Numbered from the stretch's first letter, positions 53,284-61,696 are shown. The stretch: DNA of 64,000 nucleotides from Candidatus Villigracilis propinquus (GCA_016714565.1 JADKDM010000033.1:1-64000); one strand, 5' to 3'. Translations and numbers: made by a program. The notes: generated by a model from the sequence alone, not told the origin.

Positions 53284-53425
53284 TTATCCCATCATCTTCG
53301 GACGGTATTGCAGCGCCTCGGCCAAGCGTGCTGGCTGTATCTCTTCACTCCCTGCCAAATCTGCGATAGTGGGTGATAGGTGCGTGACAAATTGAGCTGA
53401 CTCGCCGTGGCCCGCATCAAACTCT
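53284..53425 (-). pseudogene. YifB/ComM-like C-terminal remnant
   Basis: Minus-strand translation ends TIADLAGSEEIQPARLAEAL then QYRPKMMG and a stop at 53284, matching the C-terminus of YifB/ComM-type Mg-chelatase-like ATPases. In a second frame just upstream, QSLMRATASQLNLSRTYH supplies the preceding helix (53370-53425). A small deletion or frame change separates them. The rest of the gene is absent. The remaining gap 53426-53640 has no gene; it contains CCCTCAGGGTGACA-like sequence and AT-rich stretches. Confidence 0.78.
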
Positions 53426-53643
53426 GACCTTTGGGTTGGATTTTGTAAAATTACCTTACCTACATATCTTTCACGCTTCTCCATTGGGGAAGCGTTTGTT
53501 TTTTTTATATCTCTTACTATTTTGCACTCGCTGGCGAATCGATTCGCTCGTTTCATCGACAACCCTGTTGCTGAAAAGCGCTCCCTCAGGGTGACATGAT
53601 TGTGGATTTGGCTTGTCCATTATTGACGTTTGTTAGGGTGTAT

Positions 53644-53663
53644 TGTTATAATGTTATAACATT
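53644..53663. promoter_or_regulatory. palindromic operator before the nitrilase gene
   Basis: AATGTTATAACATT (53650-53663) is a perfect 14-bp palindrome preceded by the half site TGTTAT (53644-53649). The same composite site, inverted, occurs at 61665-61686. It lies just upstream of the ribosome-binding site GGAGG of the nitrilase gene, a place suited to repression. Confidence 0.75.
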
Positions 53664-53681
53664 TAGCCTCGGAGGCAGTCT

Positions 53682-55343
53682 TTGGCTCACAAAACAAAAA
53701 TACGAGCGGCGGCGGTACAGTTTGCGGTGACGGATGATGTCGCAACGAATCTGCAAACGTGTCTGCGGATGATTGACGAGGCGGCGAAGGTCAAGCCAGA
53801 TGTGATGGTGCTGCCTGAATTTGTAAATCACATCGCCTGGTATAAAGACGCGGCTCATTGCTACGGGGTGGCTGTTTCGCTCGACGATGACTTTATCCAC
53901 GCGATAGGTAGAAAAGCCAAAGAGCATGGCTGCTATATCAAGATCAACGTCACGTTGAAGAGGGATGATGGCAAGGTTTCGGGCACGAATGTTTTAATTA
54001 ACCCAGCGGGGAAAGTGGTCGGGTTGACCGACAAGCAGATCTTGATGGGCAATGAAAATAACTTCCTTGAGAAGTCCACGACGATCGCGCCGATCCTTGA
54101 AACGGAAGTGGGGCAGGTGGGCATGTACGCCTGCATGGATGGCGTCATCCCTGAGGTGGCGCGGGCGTTGGCGGTGCGTCGCCCGCAGATGTTGTTGAAC
54201 AGCTTGAACTCATTCGCACATGATGAAGCGTCTTTACATATTCCCGTCCGTGCGGCGGAGAATAAAGTATTCGTCGTTGCGGCGAATAAGGTTGGGTCGC
54301 TTGTTCCAGAAGAGATGCGTGCGGGTGTCGCGGCACGTTTGAAGATCGCCCCAAGTTTTCTCGAAGGCGCGGGCGAGAGTCAGATTGTCGCACCTGACGG
54401 CACGGTGTTAGCCAAAGCGCCGATGAAAGGCGAAGCCGTGGTGTTCGCGGATATTGATTTGAGCGAAGCCGATAACAAGTTAAGACCCGATGGCACGGAT
54501 ATCATGTCCACGCGCAGACCGGAGTTGTATGCGCCGCTTGGCTTGGAGTCAGTGAGTGGCGGGAAAAAGCCTGGAGCGGAGAGTCTGCTTGCGGGGGCGG
54601 GGCAGGTTTCGGCGTCAGGAAAAGAAGCGGTGGATTCAGCGTTGAAAATGATTGCAGAGGGGGAAAAGGCTGGAGTTAAATTAATTGTCCTCCCAGAGTT
54701 ATTCCACATCACAAATTTGGAAAATGCAGAACGTGAATCACAGGAGATGATTCGTGCTTTGCAGAGAGAGTTGATCCATACATATGTAGCGACGTCGATT
54801 GTGGAAGATGGCGCGCATGTGGGTGTGCTGTTCAATAAAAGCGGCGTTGTGTTGAAGCAGCCGCAATTGCACGTGTCGGGCAGACATGCGTGGTCGAAGT
54901 TGGGCGATGAGGTGAATGTGTTCGATGCGGAGTGGGGGCGCGTGGCGTTGGTGATCGGTAATGATGCCATTTACCCTGAGACGTTTCGGCTTGCGGCGTT
55001 GAAGGATGTGGAAGTGGTGGCGGTGCCGACGTTGATCTTGGAGAAGTGGGAAACCGAGTTGGGTTTCAAAGAACGCGCAGCGGAAAACAGGATGAATGTG
55101 ATCGTGGCGAGTAAAACCGACAGCGGCATTTATGCCATCACCGAAGATTTTACGTTGTGGACGGAATGGAAGAACCGATCGTTCGATGGCAATATTAATT
55201 ATCCCGTGGTAACGATGGCACAAGGTGATGGCTTGACGATTGCAGAGATTCACCCTGCGGCGGCGGTGAATAAGATGGTTTCGCATCGCACCGATGTTTT
55301 GAATGGCAGACCGTGGAAGTTGGCGGAGCCGTTAATTAGCTGA
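53682..55343 (+). CDS. tandem nitrilase-superfamily (CN-hydrolase) protein
   Basis: A 553-residue protein with two carbon-nitrogen hydrolase domains. The TTG start follows CCTCGGAGGCAGTC. Domain 1 (about 5-260) has the catalytic Glu in MVLPEFVNH, Lys in GLTDKQIL and Cys in GMYACMDGVIPE, so it can hydrolyse a nitrile or amide. Domain 2 (about 300-545) retains Glu in IVLPELFHI and a Lys in VLKQPQLHV, but the Cys position reads VIGNDAIYPE, with no cysteine; it is probably a non-catalytic partner. Family length is about 280 per domain, so this is a true fusion. It is first in a catabolic gene cluster behind a palindromic operator. Amide or carbamoyl hydrolysis in N-heterocycle breakdown would fit. 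Confidence 0.88.
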   Translation: MAHKTKIRAAAVQFAVTDDVATNLQTCLRMIDEAAKVKPDVMVLPEFVNHIAWYKDAAHCYGVAVSLDDDFIHAIGRKAKEHGCYIKINVTLKRDDGKVSGTNVLINPAGKVVGLTDKQILMGNENNFLEKSTTIAPILETEVGQVGMYACMDGVIPEVARALAVRRPQMLLNSLNSFAHDEASLHIPVRAAENKVFVVAANKVGSLVPEEMRAGVAARLKIAPSFLEGAGESQIVAPDGTVLAKAPMKGEAVVFADIDLSEADNKLRPDGTDIMSTRRPELYAPLGLESVSGGKKPGAESLLAGAGQVSASGKEAVDSALKMIAEGEKAGVKLIVLPELFHITNLENAERESQEMIRALQRELIHTYVATSIVEDGAHVGVLFNKSGVVLKQPQLHVSGRHAWSKLGDEVNVFDAEWGRVALVIGNDAIYPETFRLAALKDVEVVAVPTLILEKWETELGFKERAAENRMNVIVASKTDSGIYAITEDFTLWTEWKNRSFDGNINYPVVTMAQGDGLTIAEIHPAAAVNKMVSHRTDVLNGRPWKLAEPLIS

Positions 55344-55345
55344 CC

Positions 55346-55391
55346 CGTCATTGCGAGGAGAGCTCTTGTTCTTCGCGACGATGCAATGACG
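55346..55391. repeat. palindromic repeat CGTCATTGC...GCAATGACG
   Basis: CGTCATTGC (55346-55354) and GCAATGACG (55383-55391) are perfect inverted 9-mers enclosing a GAGGAG...CTTCGCGACG core. It sits between the nitrilase stop and the next ribosome-binding site (AAAAAGGAG). This type of palindromic unit is scattered in many bacterial genomes; only one copy is seen here. Confidence 0.6.
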
Positions 55392-55410
55392 AAATAAAAA
55401 GGAGACAACC

Positions 55411-56199
55411 ATGAGCGGAGATACAGTTCAACACCTGGCAGATGTGCTTGACTCGCGTGCGCCTGTCAACAATACGGAAGTGTTCAACTATTTGTTGAAC
55501 GTGCGCGAGCAGGCGTGGAAGATGGTGAATGAAGGCTTGAACCTGCGGCGGGATATGAAATGCGCGGACATTGAACAGATTCCCGATTTGCAAGGGAATG
55601 TGGTGGGAAACATGTTCACCTACACGGGTGACAAGATCAACTGGGTCATCCGTTCGTGGATCGGGAAAGCTGAAACAGGCTTCACAAATATTCATCTCAC
55701 TTGCTGGGTGAACGATGAAATTGATGTGCCGCACTTGGGCATGGCGTTGGGGACTGCGCCCGATGTCTTTTGCTATGTCGATTATCTGCCGCGTTATGAA
55801 CCTGTCATTTCGCCCGATCATCTTGACCAGTATCACGAAGCGATGAATCAAAAGTGGATCGAGTTACGCCGCAACCCTGCGTACAAGACCTTCAACCCAG
55901 TCCATCTTTACACGCGCGGCACATTATCGCCGATCGCCATTTGCGGGTTGATCCCGTTTGCCGATTTCAAAGCGCATGTGGAGTCTGTTATGTTGGACTA
56001 CGTCCGCAATTGGGTGGAGTTGGTGAAGAATGCCAAGCCTGTTGCGCCTGAAAAACGCGCGGCGTTGAAACAGCGCGATGAACTTGTGCGCCGCACGATC
56101 GTGGAGAAAGACCCCGCCAATATTCTGGCAGATCGCATGCTTGGTGTGCCGATGCGTGAACGTCTGGTGCGCATCTTGCACGCGGGCGAACGCGAATAA
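55411..56199 (+). CDS. uncharacterised protein, weakly like bilin/red-chlorophyll-catabolite reductases
   Basis: A soluble 262-residue protein. The start follows AAAAAGGAGACAACC. There is no signal peptide. Central features are INWVIRSWIGKAETGFTNIH, DVPHLGMALGTAPDVFCYVD, YLPRYEPVISPDHLDQYHEA and HLYTRGTLSPIAICG. The order (small beta-sheet, PHLG-like loop, 'D.LPR.....P.YL..Y', 'R..LSP') resembles the ferredoxin-dependent bilin reductase/red chlorophyll catabolite reductase fold. This is a visual impression, not a confirmed match. The C-terminus is helical and charged. In this cluster it could be a reductase or pterin/tetrapyrrole-type binding protein, or a family with no link to bilins. Confidence 0.6.
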   Translation: MSGDTVQHLADVLDSRAPVNNTEVFNYLLNVREQAWKMVNEGLNLRRDMKCADIEQIPDLQGNVVGNMFTYTGDKINWVIRSWIGKAETGFTNIHLTCWVNDEIDVPHLGMALGTAPDVFCYVDYLPRYEPVISPDHLDQYHEAMNQKWIELRRNPAYKTFNPVHLYTRGTLSPIAICGLIPFADFKAHVESVMLDYVRNWVELVKNAKPVAPEKRAALKQRDELVRRTIVEKDPANILADRMLGVPMRERLVRILHAGERE

Positions 56200-56200
56200 A

Positions 56201-56263
56201 CGACGATTAGACAATAGACGATGGACGATAGAAAGTGGTCAATGGTCTATCGTCCATCGTCGT
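56201..56263. repeat. intergenic hairpin of GACGATGGACGATA words
   Basis: GACGATGGACGATA (56218-56231) pairs perfectly with TATCGTCCATCGTC (56248-56261); outer CGACGATTAGACAATA words add further imperfect pairing. It fills the gap before the monooxygenase, whose start has no clear Shine-Dalgarno of its own. Confidence 0.65.
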
Positions 56264-56276
56264 CTTAATTCACCCT

Positions 56277-57461
56277 ATGTCTGAAAAACAACTTCCCATC
56301 CTCATTGCTGGCGCGGGTCCTGTGGGGCTTTCGTTGGCGTTGGCGCTTTCTCGCGCGGGCATTCCCGCCGAGGTCTTCGAAATGGACGCGGAACTCAACA
56401 CGCAGATCCGCGCGAGCACCTTTCACCCCAAAACGCTTGAGATGTTCAAAGAGTGGGGCGTGGTGGATGAGATCATCCAGCATGGATACAAAGTAGATCA
56501 ACTTCAATATTGGGAACGCGCTCCGCGCCGCCTCATCGCGGACTTTAGTTATGCCTCCATTGCTGACGATACTCCCTACCCGTATCGTTTGCAGTGCCCG
56601 CAGCATATCGCCACGCGTGTGTTGAAGCCTGCCGTCGAAGCGACTGCCACAGGCAAGGTCCACATGGGGCACAAACTCATTGACTTCACCGACCACGGCA
56701 CACACGTCACAGCACGATTTGAAACTGCCAGCGGAATCGTCGAACGCGAAGGCTCGTACATCGTCGGTGCAGATGGGACACATAGCACAGTCCGCAAGCA
56801 ACTTAACATCGGTTTTCTAGGCAAGACCTACGAAGACCGCTTCTTGTTGATTGGCAGTGACTTGAAAACCGAAGACCTTCTCCCCGGCGCGGCACAAGTC
56901 TGCTACATCTTTGACCCGCAGGAATGGGTCATCATTTTGAATCTGCCTGATATTGTCCGCGTGGTGTTTCGTATGACGGATGATGAAAATGAAGAAGTGG
57001 CGATGAAGGAAGAAAATCTGCGGGCGCGGATTTCTAACTTCTTCGGCAACGTCCCTGATTACAAGATCAAGACCACGCAGTTGTATCGCGTCCATCAGCG
57101 CGTGGCGGATACCTTCCGTGTGGGGCGGGCGTTGCTCGTGGGTGACTCGGCTCATAACAACAACCCATCGGGCGGCATGGGTATGAATAGTGGAATCCAC
57201 GACGCAGCGAATTTAGCGGATAAGTTGCAACGGATACGAAACGGAGAATCGGATTCCATTTTGGATGATTACTCGAATGAACGCAGGCAGTATGCGGTTG
57301 AGTCTGTGCAACTCTATACCGACCAGCAATACAACAACATGGTCATGAGCGCGGAAGAAGAACGCGAGCGCAGGAACAAGTCGCTTTCAGGTGCGGCGAG
57401 TGACCCTGCGAAGGCACGGGCGTATTTGTTGCGGGCGTCCATGTTGGAAGAACGAATATAA
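56277..57461 (+). CDS. FAD-dependent aromatic-ring monooxygenase (PheA/TfdB/NicC group)
   Basis: A 394-residue class A flavoprotein hydroxylase. The start at 56277 (MSEKQLPIL) is set by the Rossmann motif ILIAGAGPVGLSLALALSRAG directly following it, noted here as GAGPVGLSLALALSRAG. The DG motif GSYIVGADGTHSTVRKQL (~155-172) and GD motif RALLVGDSAHNNNPSGGMGM (~282-301) are intact, as is RASTFHPKTLEMFKEWG. It hydroxylates an aromatic or N-heteroaromatic ring with NAD(P)H and O2. Neighbours (maleate-isomerase-family protein, isochorismatase-type amidase, alpha/beta hydrolase, MFS) resemble those of 6-hydroxynicotinate 3-monooxygenase clusters, but the substrate is open. Confidence 0.9.
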   Translation: MSEKQLPILIAGAGPVGLSLALALSRAGIPAEVFEMDAELNTQIRASTFHPKTLEMFKEWGVVDEIIQHGYKVDQLQYWERAPRRLIADFSYASIADDTPYPYRLQCPQHIATRVLKPAVEATATGKVHMGHKLIDFTDHGTHVTARFETASGIVEREGSYIVGADGTHSTVRKQLNIGFLGKTYEDRFLLIGSDLKTEDLLPGAAQVCYIFDPQEWVIILNLPDIVRVVFRMTDDENEEVAMKEENLRARISNFFGNVPDYKIKTTQLYRVHQRVADTFRVGRALLVGDSAHNNNPSGGMGMNSGIHDAANLADKLQRIRNGESDSILDDYSNERRQYAVESVQLYTDQQYNNMVMSAEEERERRNKSLSGAASDPAKARAYLLRASMLEERI

Positions 57462-57533
57462 CGTAGGGGCGAGGTCCCCTCGCCCTGTAATTACCCAACA
57501 TAATATTGGGCGGGGAAACCCCGCCCCTACGGG
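57462..57533. repeat. CGTAGGGGCG inverted repeat
   Basis: CGTAGGGGCG (57462-57471) and CGCCCCTACG (57522-57531) are perfect outer arms. Inside are GAGGTCCCCTCGCCC and GGGCGGGGAAACCCCGCCC units. It differs in composition from the other hairpins, being very GC-rich, and looks like a dispersed palindromic element. Confidence 0.65.
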
Positions 57534-57542
57534 AAACTCAAT

Positions 57543-58988
57543 ATGAAAACTTACGGACACTTCATCCACGGACGAGAAATCCCTGCTGCGAATGGCGAGA
57601 CATTCCCCAGTTACGCGCCGATGACAGGCGAGATTCTTGGTCATGCCGCGCGCGGCACGGAAGCGGATGTGGAGGCGGCGGTGTCGTCTGCGCGGAAGGG
57701 GTACGAGCATTGGTCGTCGCTGCCGCCGTATGAACGGGAGAAGATTCTGTTGAAGTGTGCGGATAACGTCGAAGCGAATTATGACCGCTTGTTGAATCTG
57801 CTGATTGACGAGAGCGGGTCATCCATCATCAAGGCGAAGTATGAGGTGTTGTACACGGCGTCGGTGTTGAGGGTGGCGGCAGGGGAGGTGCGGCGCATGT
57901 ATGCGGACACGTTGCCGAACGAGAAACCGCATCGCATGTCGCTGGTTGTCCGCGAACCTGTCGGTGTGGTGCTGGCAATCTCGCCGTTCAATGCGCCGTT
58001 GGTGCTGCTGGCGAAGATGATCGTCTTTCCGTTGGGAGCGGGCAATGCCGTGATCGCGAAGCCGTCAGAGGAGACTCCGCTCATTGCGGTGGAACTGGCG
58101 AAGGTCATGCATGAGGCGGGGCTTCCTGATGGAGTCTTCAATGTGGTGACGGGATTCGGCGCGGAGTGCGGCGCTCCGCTGGCGAGACATCCCAAAGTGA
58201 ATGGCATTGCGTTGACGGGTTCGACGGGGACGGGCGTGAAGATCGGTGAGATCGCGATCCAATCCATGAAGCGAATGCAGTTGGAACTCGGCGGAAAAAA
58301 TCCGCTGTTGGTGTTGAACGATTTCGACGTGACCAAGGCGGCGGAGATCGCGGCGGTGGGCGCGTTCACGCATGGCGGGCAGATTTGTATGTCGAGCGCG
58401 CGCATTTTGGTCGAAGCGCCGAACGGACGCGCGTTTGCGGAGGCGTTGGCGAAGAAGGCGGCGAGTTTACATCTCGGCGATTTGCGCGATGAGAAAACGG
58501 CGTATGGTCCGCTGATTAATCAACGTGCAATTGATAAAGTTCTTCATCATGTACAAGCCGCAAAAGATGGCGGCGCGGAAATTCTCACAGGCGGAAATGT
58601 GCATAACGGACTTGTGTTTCAACCGACGGTGATCTACAACCCGCCGATGTCGGGTCCATGTTGGGATGAAGAGACGTTCGGTCCCGTGGCGATGGTGATG
58701 GAAGTGCCGTCGTTCGAAGAGATGCTCGCGATTGCGAATGAAAGCGATTACGGTTTGAGCGCGGGCGTGTTGACCAATGACCTGGTGCGCGGCATGACCG
58801 CGGCGCGACGAATCCGCTGTGGGTCGGTGCATGTCGGGGCGCACTCGTTCCAGTCTGACCCGATGGCGCCGATCGGCGGCTATGGCATGTCTGGCATTGG
58901 CAGAAGCGGCGGCAAGTATTCGGTGGAGCATTTCACCGAGTTGAAGTGGATCAGTTTGGAGTTGGGCGAAACGCCCAGACCGTTTTAG
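57543..58988 (+). CDS. aldehyde dehydrogenase (salicylaldehyde/vanillin dehydrogenase-like)
   Basis: A 481-residue NAD(P)-dependent aldehyde dehydrogenase. The cofactor region is VVLAISPFNAPLVLLAKMI and GNAVIAKPSEETPL. The general-base Glu is in LELGGKNPLLVL (about residue 247) and the nucleophile Cys in HGGQICMSSARI (about 281). EETFGPVAMV and SGIGRSGGKY are also typical. The GGQICMS form is common in aromatic aldehyde dehydrogenases. It would oxidise a (semi)aldehyde from the preceding ring hydroxylation or cleavage steps. Length is normal. The start codon follows an AT-rich leader without a strong Shine-Dalgarno site. Confidence 0.92.
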   Translation: MKTYGHFIHGREIPAANGETFPSYAPMTGEILGHAARGTEADVEAAVSSARKGYEHWSSLPPYEREKILLKCADNVEANYDRLLNLLIDESGSSIIKAKYEVLYTASVLRVAAGEVRRMYADTLPNEKPHRMSLVVREPVGVVLAISPFNAPLVLLAKMIVFPLGAGNAVIAKPSEETPLIAVELAKVMHEAGLPDGVFNVVTGFGAECGAPLARHPKVNGIALTGSTGTGVKIGEIAIQSMKRMQLELGGKNPLLVLNDFDVTKAAEIAAVGAFTHGGQICMSSARILVEAPNGRAFAEALAKKAASLHLGDLRDEKTAYGPLINQRAIDKVLHHVQAAKDGGAEILTGGNVHNGLVFQPTVIYNPPMSGPCWDEETFGPVAMVMEVPSFEEMLAIANESDYGLSAGVLTNDLVRGMTAARRIRCGSVHVGAHSFQSDPMAPIGGYGMSGIGRSGGKYSVEHFTELKWISLELGETPRPF

Positions 58989-59028
58989 ATTGACCATAGC
59001 CATCATCCAAATTTTAGAGGAGAGAGTC

Positions 59029-60356
59029 ATGACAACCGAAGCCGTGCAAAAGAAGTTTGGTCCTGTTCGACTCATGCAGGGGGTCACTGCTGCAAACATG
59101 TTCACGTATTACTTTGCCACTGTCACATCGCTTTTGCTGTTCACGTTCCTGCCGCAATTCCAGCCTTTTCTGCTGGCGGAAATGCTTGCCATCCCTGAAA
59201 GTCAACAAGGGGTTATCAGCGGCAACCTTACGTTTTTTGGCGAGATCATCATCCTCGTTTCCATTGGCGGCTGGGGCACCTTGTCCGATAAGATCGGGCG
59301 CAAGTTCGTTTTTGCGGCGGGCTTTTTTCTGATGGCGGGCGCGTTGTATCTTTACCCCAACGTGAATAACATCCCGCTGCTCTTCGCCTTTCGCGGATTG
59401 TTCGCGCTCGGTTCCTCTGCTGTGACCACCATGATCTCCACAGTCATCGCTGATTACGCAATGGACGAAGACCGCGGCAAGGCATCTGGATTACAAGGAG
59501 TTGGCAACGGGATCGGCGCGCTTCTGACGGTCTTTGTCGTGCTTCAGCTCCCGAAAATTTTCATGGCTGACGGCATGTCCGCACTCGATGCAGGACGATT
59601 GACCTACATGGCACTCGCAGGCATAGCCGCCATCTCTGCTGTGATTCTGATCGTTGGCTTACAGAACCGCACCAACCTACAAAAAGAACAAAAGAAAAGT
59701 ATCTTGCAAATTTCAAGGGAAGGCTTCGCCGCCGCAAAAGACCCTGGAGTTGCTCTTGCCTACATGGCAGCCTTTATCTCACGCGGTGACCTTGCCATTG
59801 TCGGCACGTTCTTCACGCTTTGGGTTGTCACCTATGGAACCGCACAAAAGGGACTTCCCACCGCTGAAGCGCTTGCAACCGCAGGCATGATCATCGGCAT
59901 TTCGCAGACCTTTGCCATGATCTCCGCACCGATCTTCGGCATGTTGGCAGACCGTATGAACCGCGCCAATGCGGTCATCATCGCAGTGGCACTTTGGCAT
60001 CTCTTGGATATGGCTCCACGATCTTCGTCTCTGACCCGACCAGCCCTGCAATTTTCATTGTCGCCGCCTTGATCGGCATCGGCGAGATCAGCGGAGTCAT
60101 TGCCAGCGGCGTGCTGATTGCCCAACAAGCTCCGCGTGATATTCGCGGCTCGGTCATTGGTATATTCAGCTTATGCGGAACTTTCGGAATCATGATTGCT
60201 ACTGGAATTGGCGGTCAACTCTTCGACAACTGGCTGCCGCAGGGTCCGTTCGTGTTGTTCAGTGCTTTAGGTTGGATCGTGGTCATCGTCGGCTTGATCA
60301 TCCGCAAGCGCATCGTCCCGAAGAACGAAGGCGCGGATATGGCAGTCGGGCATTAA
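59029..60356 (+). CDS. MFS transporter, frameshifted near 60003
   Basis: A major facilitator of about 442 residues. The start MTTEAVQKK at 59029 follows GAGGAGAGAGTC. Membrane segments include the A motif-like GTLSDKIGRKFVFAAG (about residues 84-100), MISTVIADYAMDEDRGKASG and, after the break, AIFIVAALIGIGEISGVIA and GIFSLCGTFGIMIATGIGG. The frame changes near 60003 (GTGGCACTTTGGCATC): the first frame ends at 60072, while the continuation LGYGSTIFV lies in another frame to 60356. Read across, the 12-helix layout is complete. It would import an acidic substrate of this cluster. A strong terminator follows. Confidence 0.88.
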
Positions 60357-60360
60357 ATCA

Positions 60361-60384
60361 AAATCTCCCAAGTGCAAAACTTGG
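60361..60384. terminator. intrinsic terminator between convergent genes
   Basis: AAATCTCCCAAG (60361-60372) pairs with CTTGGGAGATTT (60380-60391 region, T run to 60394) around a 7-base AT-rich loop. It separates the MFS gene from the minus-strand VOC gene and can serve both directions. Confidence 0.9.
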
Positions 60385-60395
60385 GAGATTTTTTG

Positions 60396-60836
60396 TCAGT
60401 TCAAAAATTCAGATGAACTTCTTTCTTCAATGTACTCGATCAAAAATCCGCCTGTATCTTCTGGGTTGAAATACACCATCTTCTGATGCGGCATGGTGAT
60501 GATGCCGTTCGGTGTCACATGCCCTGGGCGGATGCCTTTGGCTGCCATCTCTTGCACCGCGGCTTCGATATCATCCACAGTGAAGCAGATGTGATTGATG
60601 CCAACACCAGAGTTGAAGAGAATATTCTTGAAATGCTCCGAGATCGGCTCGATCAGTTCGAAGGATAAACCGTCAGCGTGGAAAAAGGCAAATCGAGTGT
60701 CAGCAGCCAACTCAAAGGGAGGAATGATGCGGATGTCTTCATCCTGCAAGTCGAACAGGCGTTGAAAATCCGCGACCGATTGCTTCAAGTCGCGGACGAT
60801 GTATCCGATGTGGCGGAAGGAACGTTTTGGTTTCAT
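60396..60836 (-). CDS. VOC-family (glyoxalase/methylmalonyl-CoA epimerase-like) protein
   Basis: A 146-residue protein with two beta-alpha-beta-beta-beta modules. The first metal ligand is in RHIGYIVRDLKQSV (His ~9), then FELIEPISEH (Glu ~60), a second His in GVGINHICFTVDDIEAA (~81), and a final Glu in GGFLIEYIEE (~138). The four-ligand pattern and NHICFTVDDI wording match methylmalonyl-CoA epimerase and related lyases/isomerases. Alone it could be an epimerase or a ring-cleaving/isomerising enzyme. It is cotranscribed with the maleate-isomerase-family gene upstream (on the minus strand), so a role in isomerising a cleavage product is plausible. Confidence 0.85.
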   Translation of the reverse strand: MKPKRSFRHIGYIVRDLKQSVADFQRLFDLQDEDIRIIPPFELAADTRFAFFHADGLSFELIEPISEHFKNILFNSGVGINHICFTVDDIEAAVQEMAAKGIRPGHVTPNGIITMPHQKMVYFNPEDTGGFLIEYIEERSSSEFLN

Positions 60837-60845
60837 AAGAAATAA

Positions 60846-60889
60846 GAAAGAGGAAAGAAGTTTGGCAAATCTTTCTTCTTTCCTCTTTC
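60846..60889. repeat. intergenic hairpin of GAAAGAGG words
   Basis: GAAAGAGGAAAGAAG (60846-60860) pairs perfectly over 15 bp with CTTCTTTCCTCTTTC (60875-60889). It lies between two same-strand genes, like the other word-repeat hairpins. Confidence 0.65.
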
Positions 60890-60892
60890 ATG

Positions 60893-61636
60893 CTAGTGTT
60901 CTCTCAACAACCTGCCCGCCCCATAAACTTTCTCTTCAATCCCATTGTCCCGCATCGCCATCCAATACGTGGCGGCGTTGATCGCAATGACGGGTTTGCC
61001 GAGCCAGCGTTCGGCTTCGTCTGCGAGGCTGACCATGCTGAGATTGGTGCCGACCTGCACCAGCACATCGGCATCTTTATTGACTTCGATGAGCGCATTA
61101 CGCAATTCATCCTGTGAGACATTCGCAATCGCGATCGCCGTTGGGCAGCGGAAGCCTTTAATGGCGGTCACTTCAAAGCCGATATCGTTGAAAAAACGCA
61201 CAACATTCTTATCGCCAATGGGTTGGTAGGGAGTGACCACACCGATCTTTTTCACGCCAAATAATTTCAACGCGCGCTCGCAGGCTTCCGCGCCGGTTGC
61301 CACGCGTAAGCCATGCGCCCAATCGGAGATCATCTTGGTGAACTTGCGGTTGCCTTCCACGCCGTCCCAAAATGTTTCGGCGCTCATGCCCATCACCATG
61401 TAATCAGGTTCGGCGGTCATTACACGTTGCACGGCATATTCAATTTCCACGCGGATCTGTTGCAGCAGATTCTCGAACGCCTCATCGCTGCTCAAATTCT
61501 GATCGCGGATGTGAATGCGCGAAATGTGCGGCGTCACACCGGGCACGGTCATGCGATAGAAATCCGGTTCCACAATGGTGTTCGTGCTGGGGATGATGAC
61601 CCCAAACTTTTTTCTCCAACCGAGTTGGTCTGTCAT
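60893..61636 (-). CDS. maleate isomerase/arylmalonate decarboxylase-family protein lacking both cysteines
   Basis: A 247-residue member of the Asp/Glu racemase superfamily, maleate cis-trans isomerase branch: KKFGVIIPSTNTIVEPDF at the N-terminus, PDYMVMGMSAETFWDG (about 78-93), KKIGVVTPYQPIGDKNVVRFF and DVLVQVGTNLSMVSLADEAE (about 188-207), ending with LGKPVIAINAATYW. In characterised relatives a Cys stands in each of the two latter loops. Here they read GMSAET and QVGTNL, with no Cys. The fold is clear but the chemistry is not the usual one. The start is ATG 61636 with GGAGACTCACCC-type upstream sequence on the minus strand. It is divergent from the alpha/beta hydrolase gene across an operator. 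Confidence 0.87.
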   Translation of the reverse strand: MTDQLGWRKKFGVIIPSTNTIVEPDFYRMTVPGVTPHISRIHIRDQNLSSDEAFENLLQQIRVEIEYAVQRVMTAEPDYMVMGMSAETFWDGVEGNRKFTKMISDWAHGLRVATGAEACERALKLFGVKKIGVVTPYQPIGDKNVVRFFNDIGFEVTAIKGFRCPTAIAIANVSQDELRNALIEVNKDADVLVQVGTNLSMVSLADEAERWLGKPVIAINAATYWMAMRDNGIEEKVYGAGRLLREH

Positions 61637-61664
61637 GGGTGAGTCTCCTTGACTAATGAAGGTA

Positions 61665-61686
61665 AATGTTATAACATTATAACATT
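61665..61686. promoter_or_regulatory. palindromic operator in divergent promoter region
   Basis: AATGTTATAACATT (61665-61678) followed by the half site ATAACA (61679-61684). It is the inverted copy of the site at 53644-53663. It lies between divergent genes starting at 61636 and 61697 and can control both. Confidence 0.75.
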
Positions 61687-61696
61687 CAGGAGAGAG

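Noticed and set aside
39475..53425. The sugar block as one insertion into a single yifB gene
   Set aside because: For a minus-strand gene the C-terminal piece should lie at the lower coordinate, but it lies at the higher one, so a single insertion does not fit.
57462..57533. Possible CRISPR or integron site
   Set aside because: A single palindromic unit without direct repeats and spacers, and no cas or integrase gene nearby.
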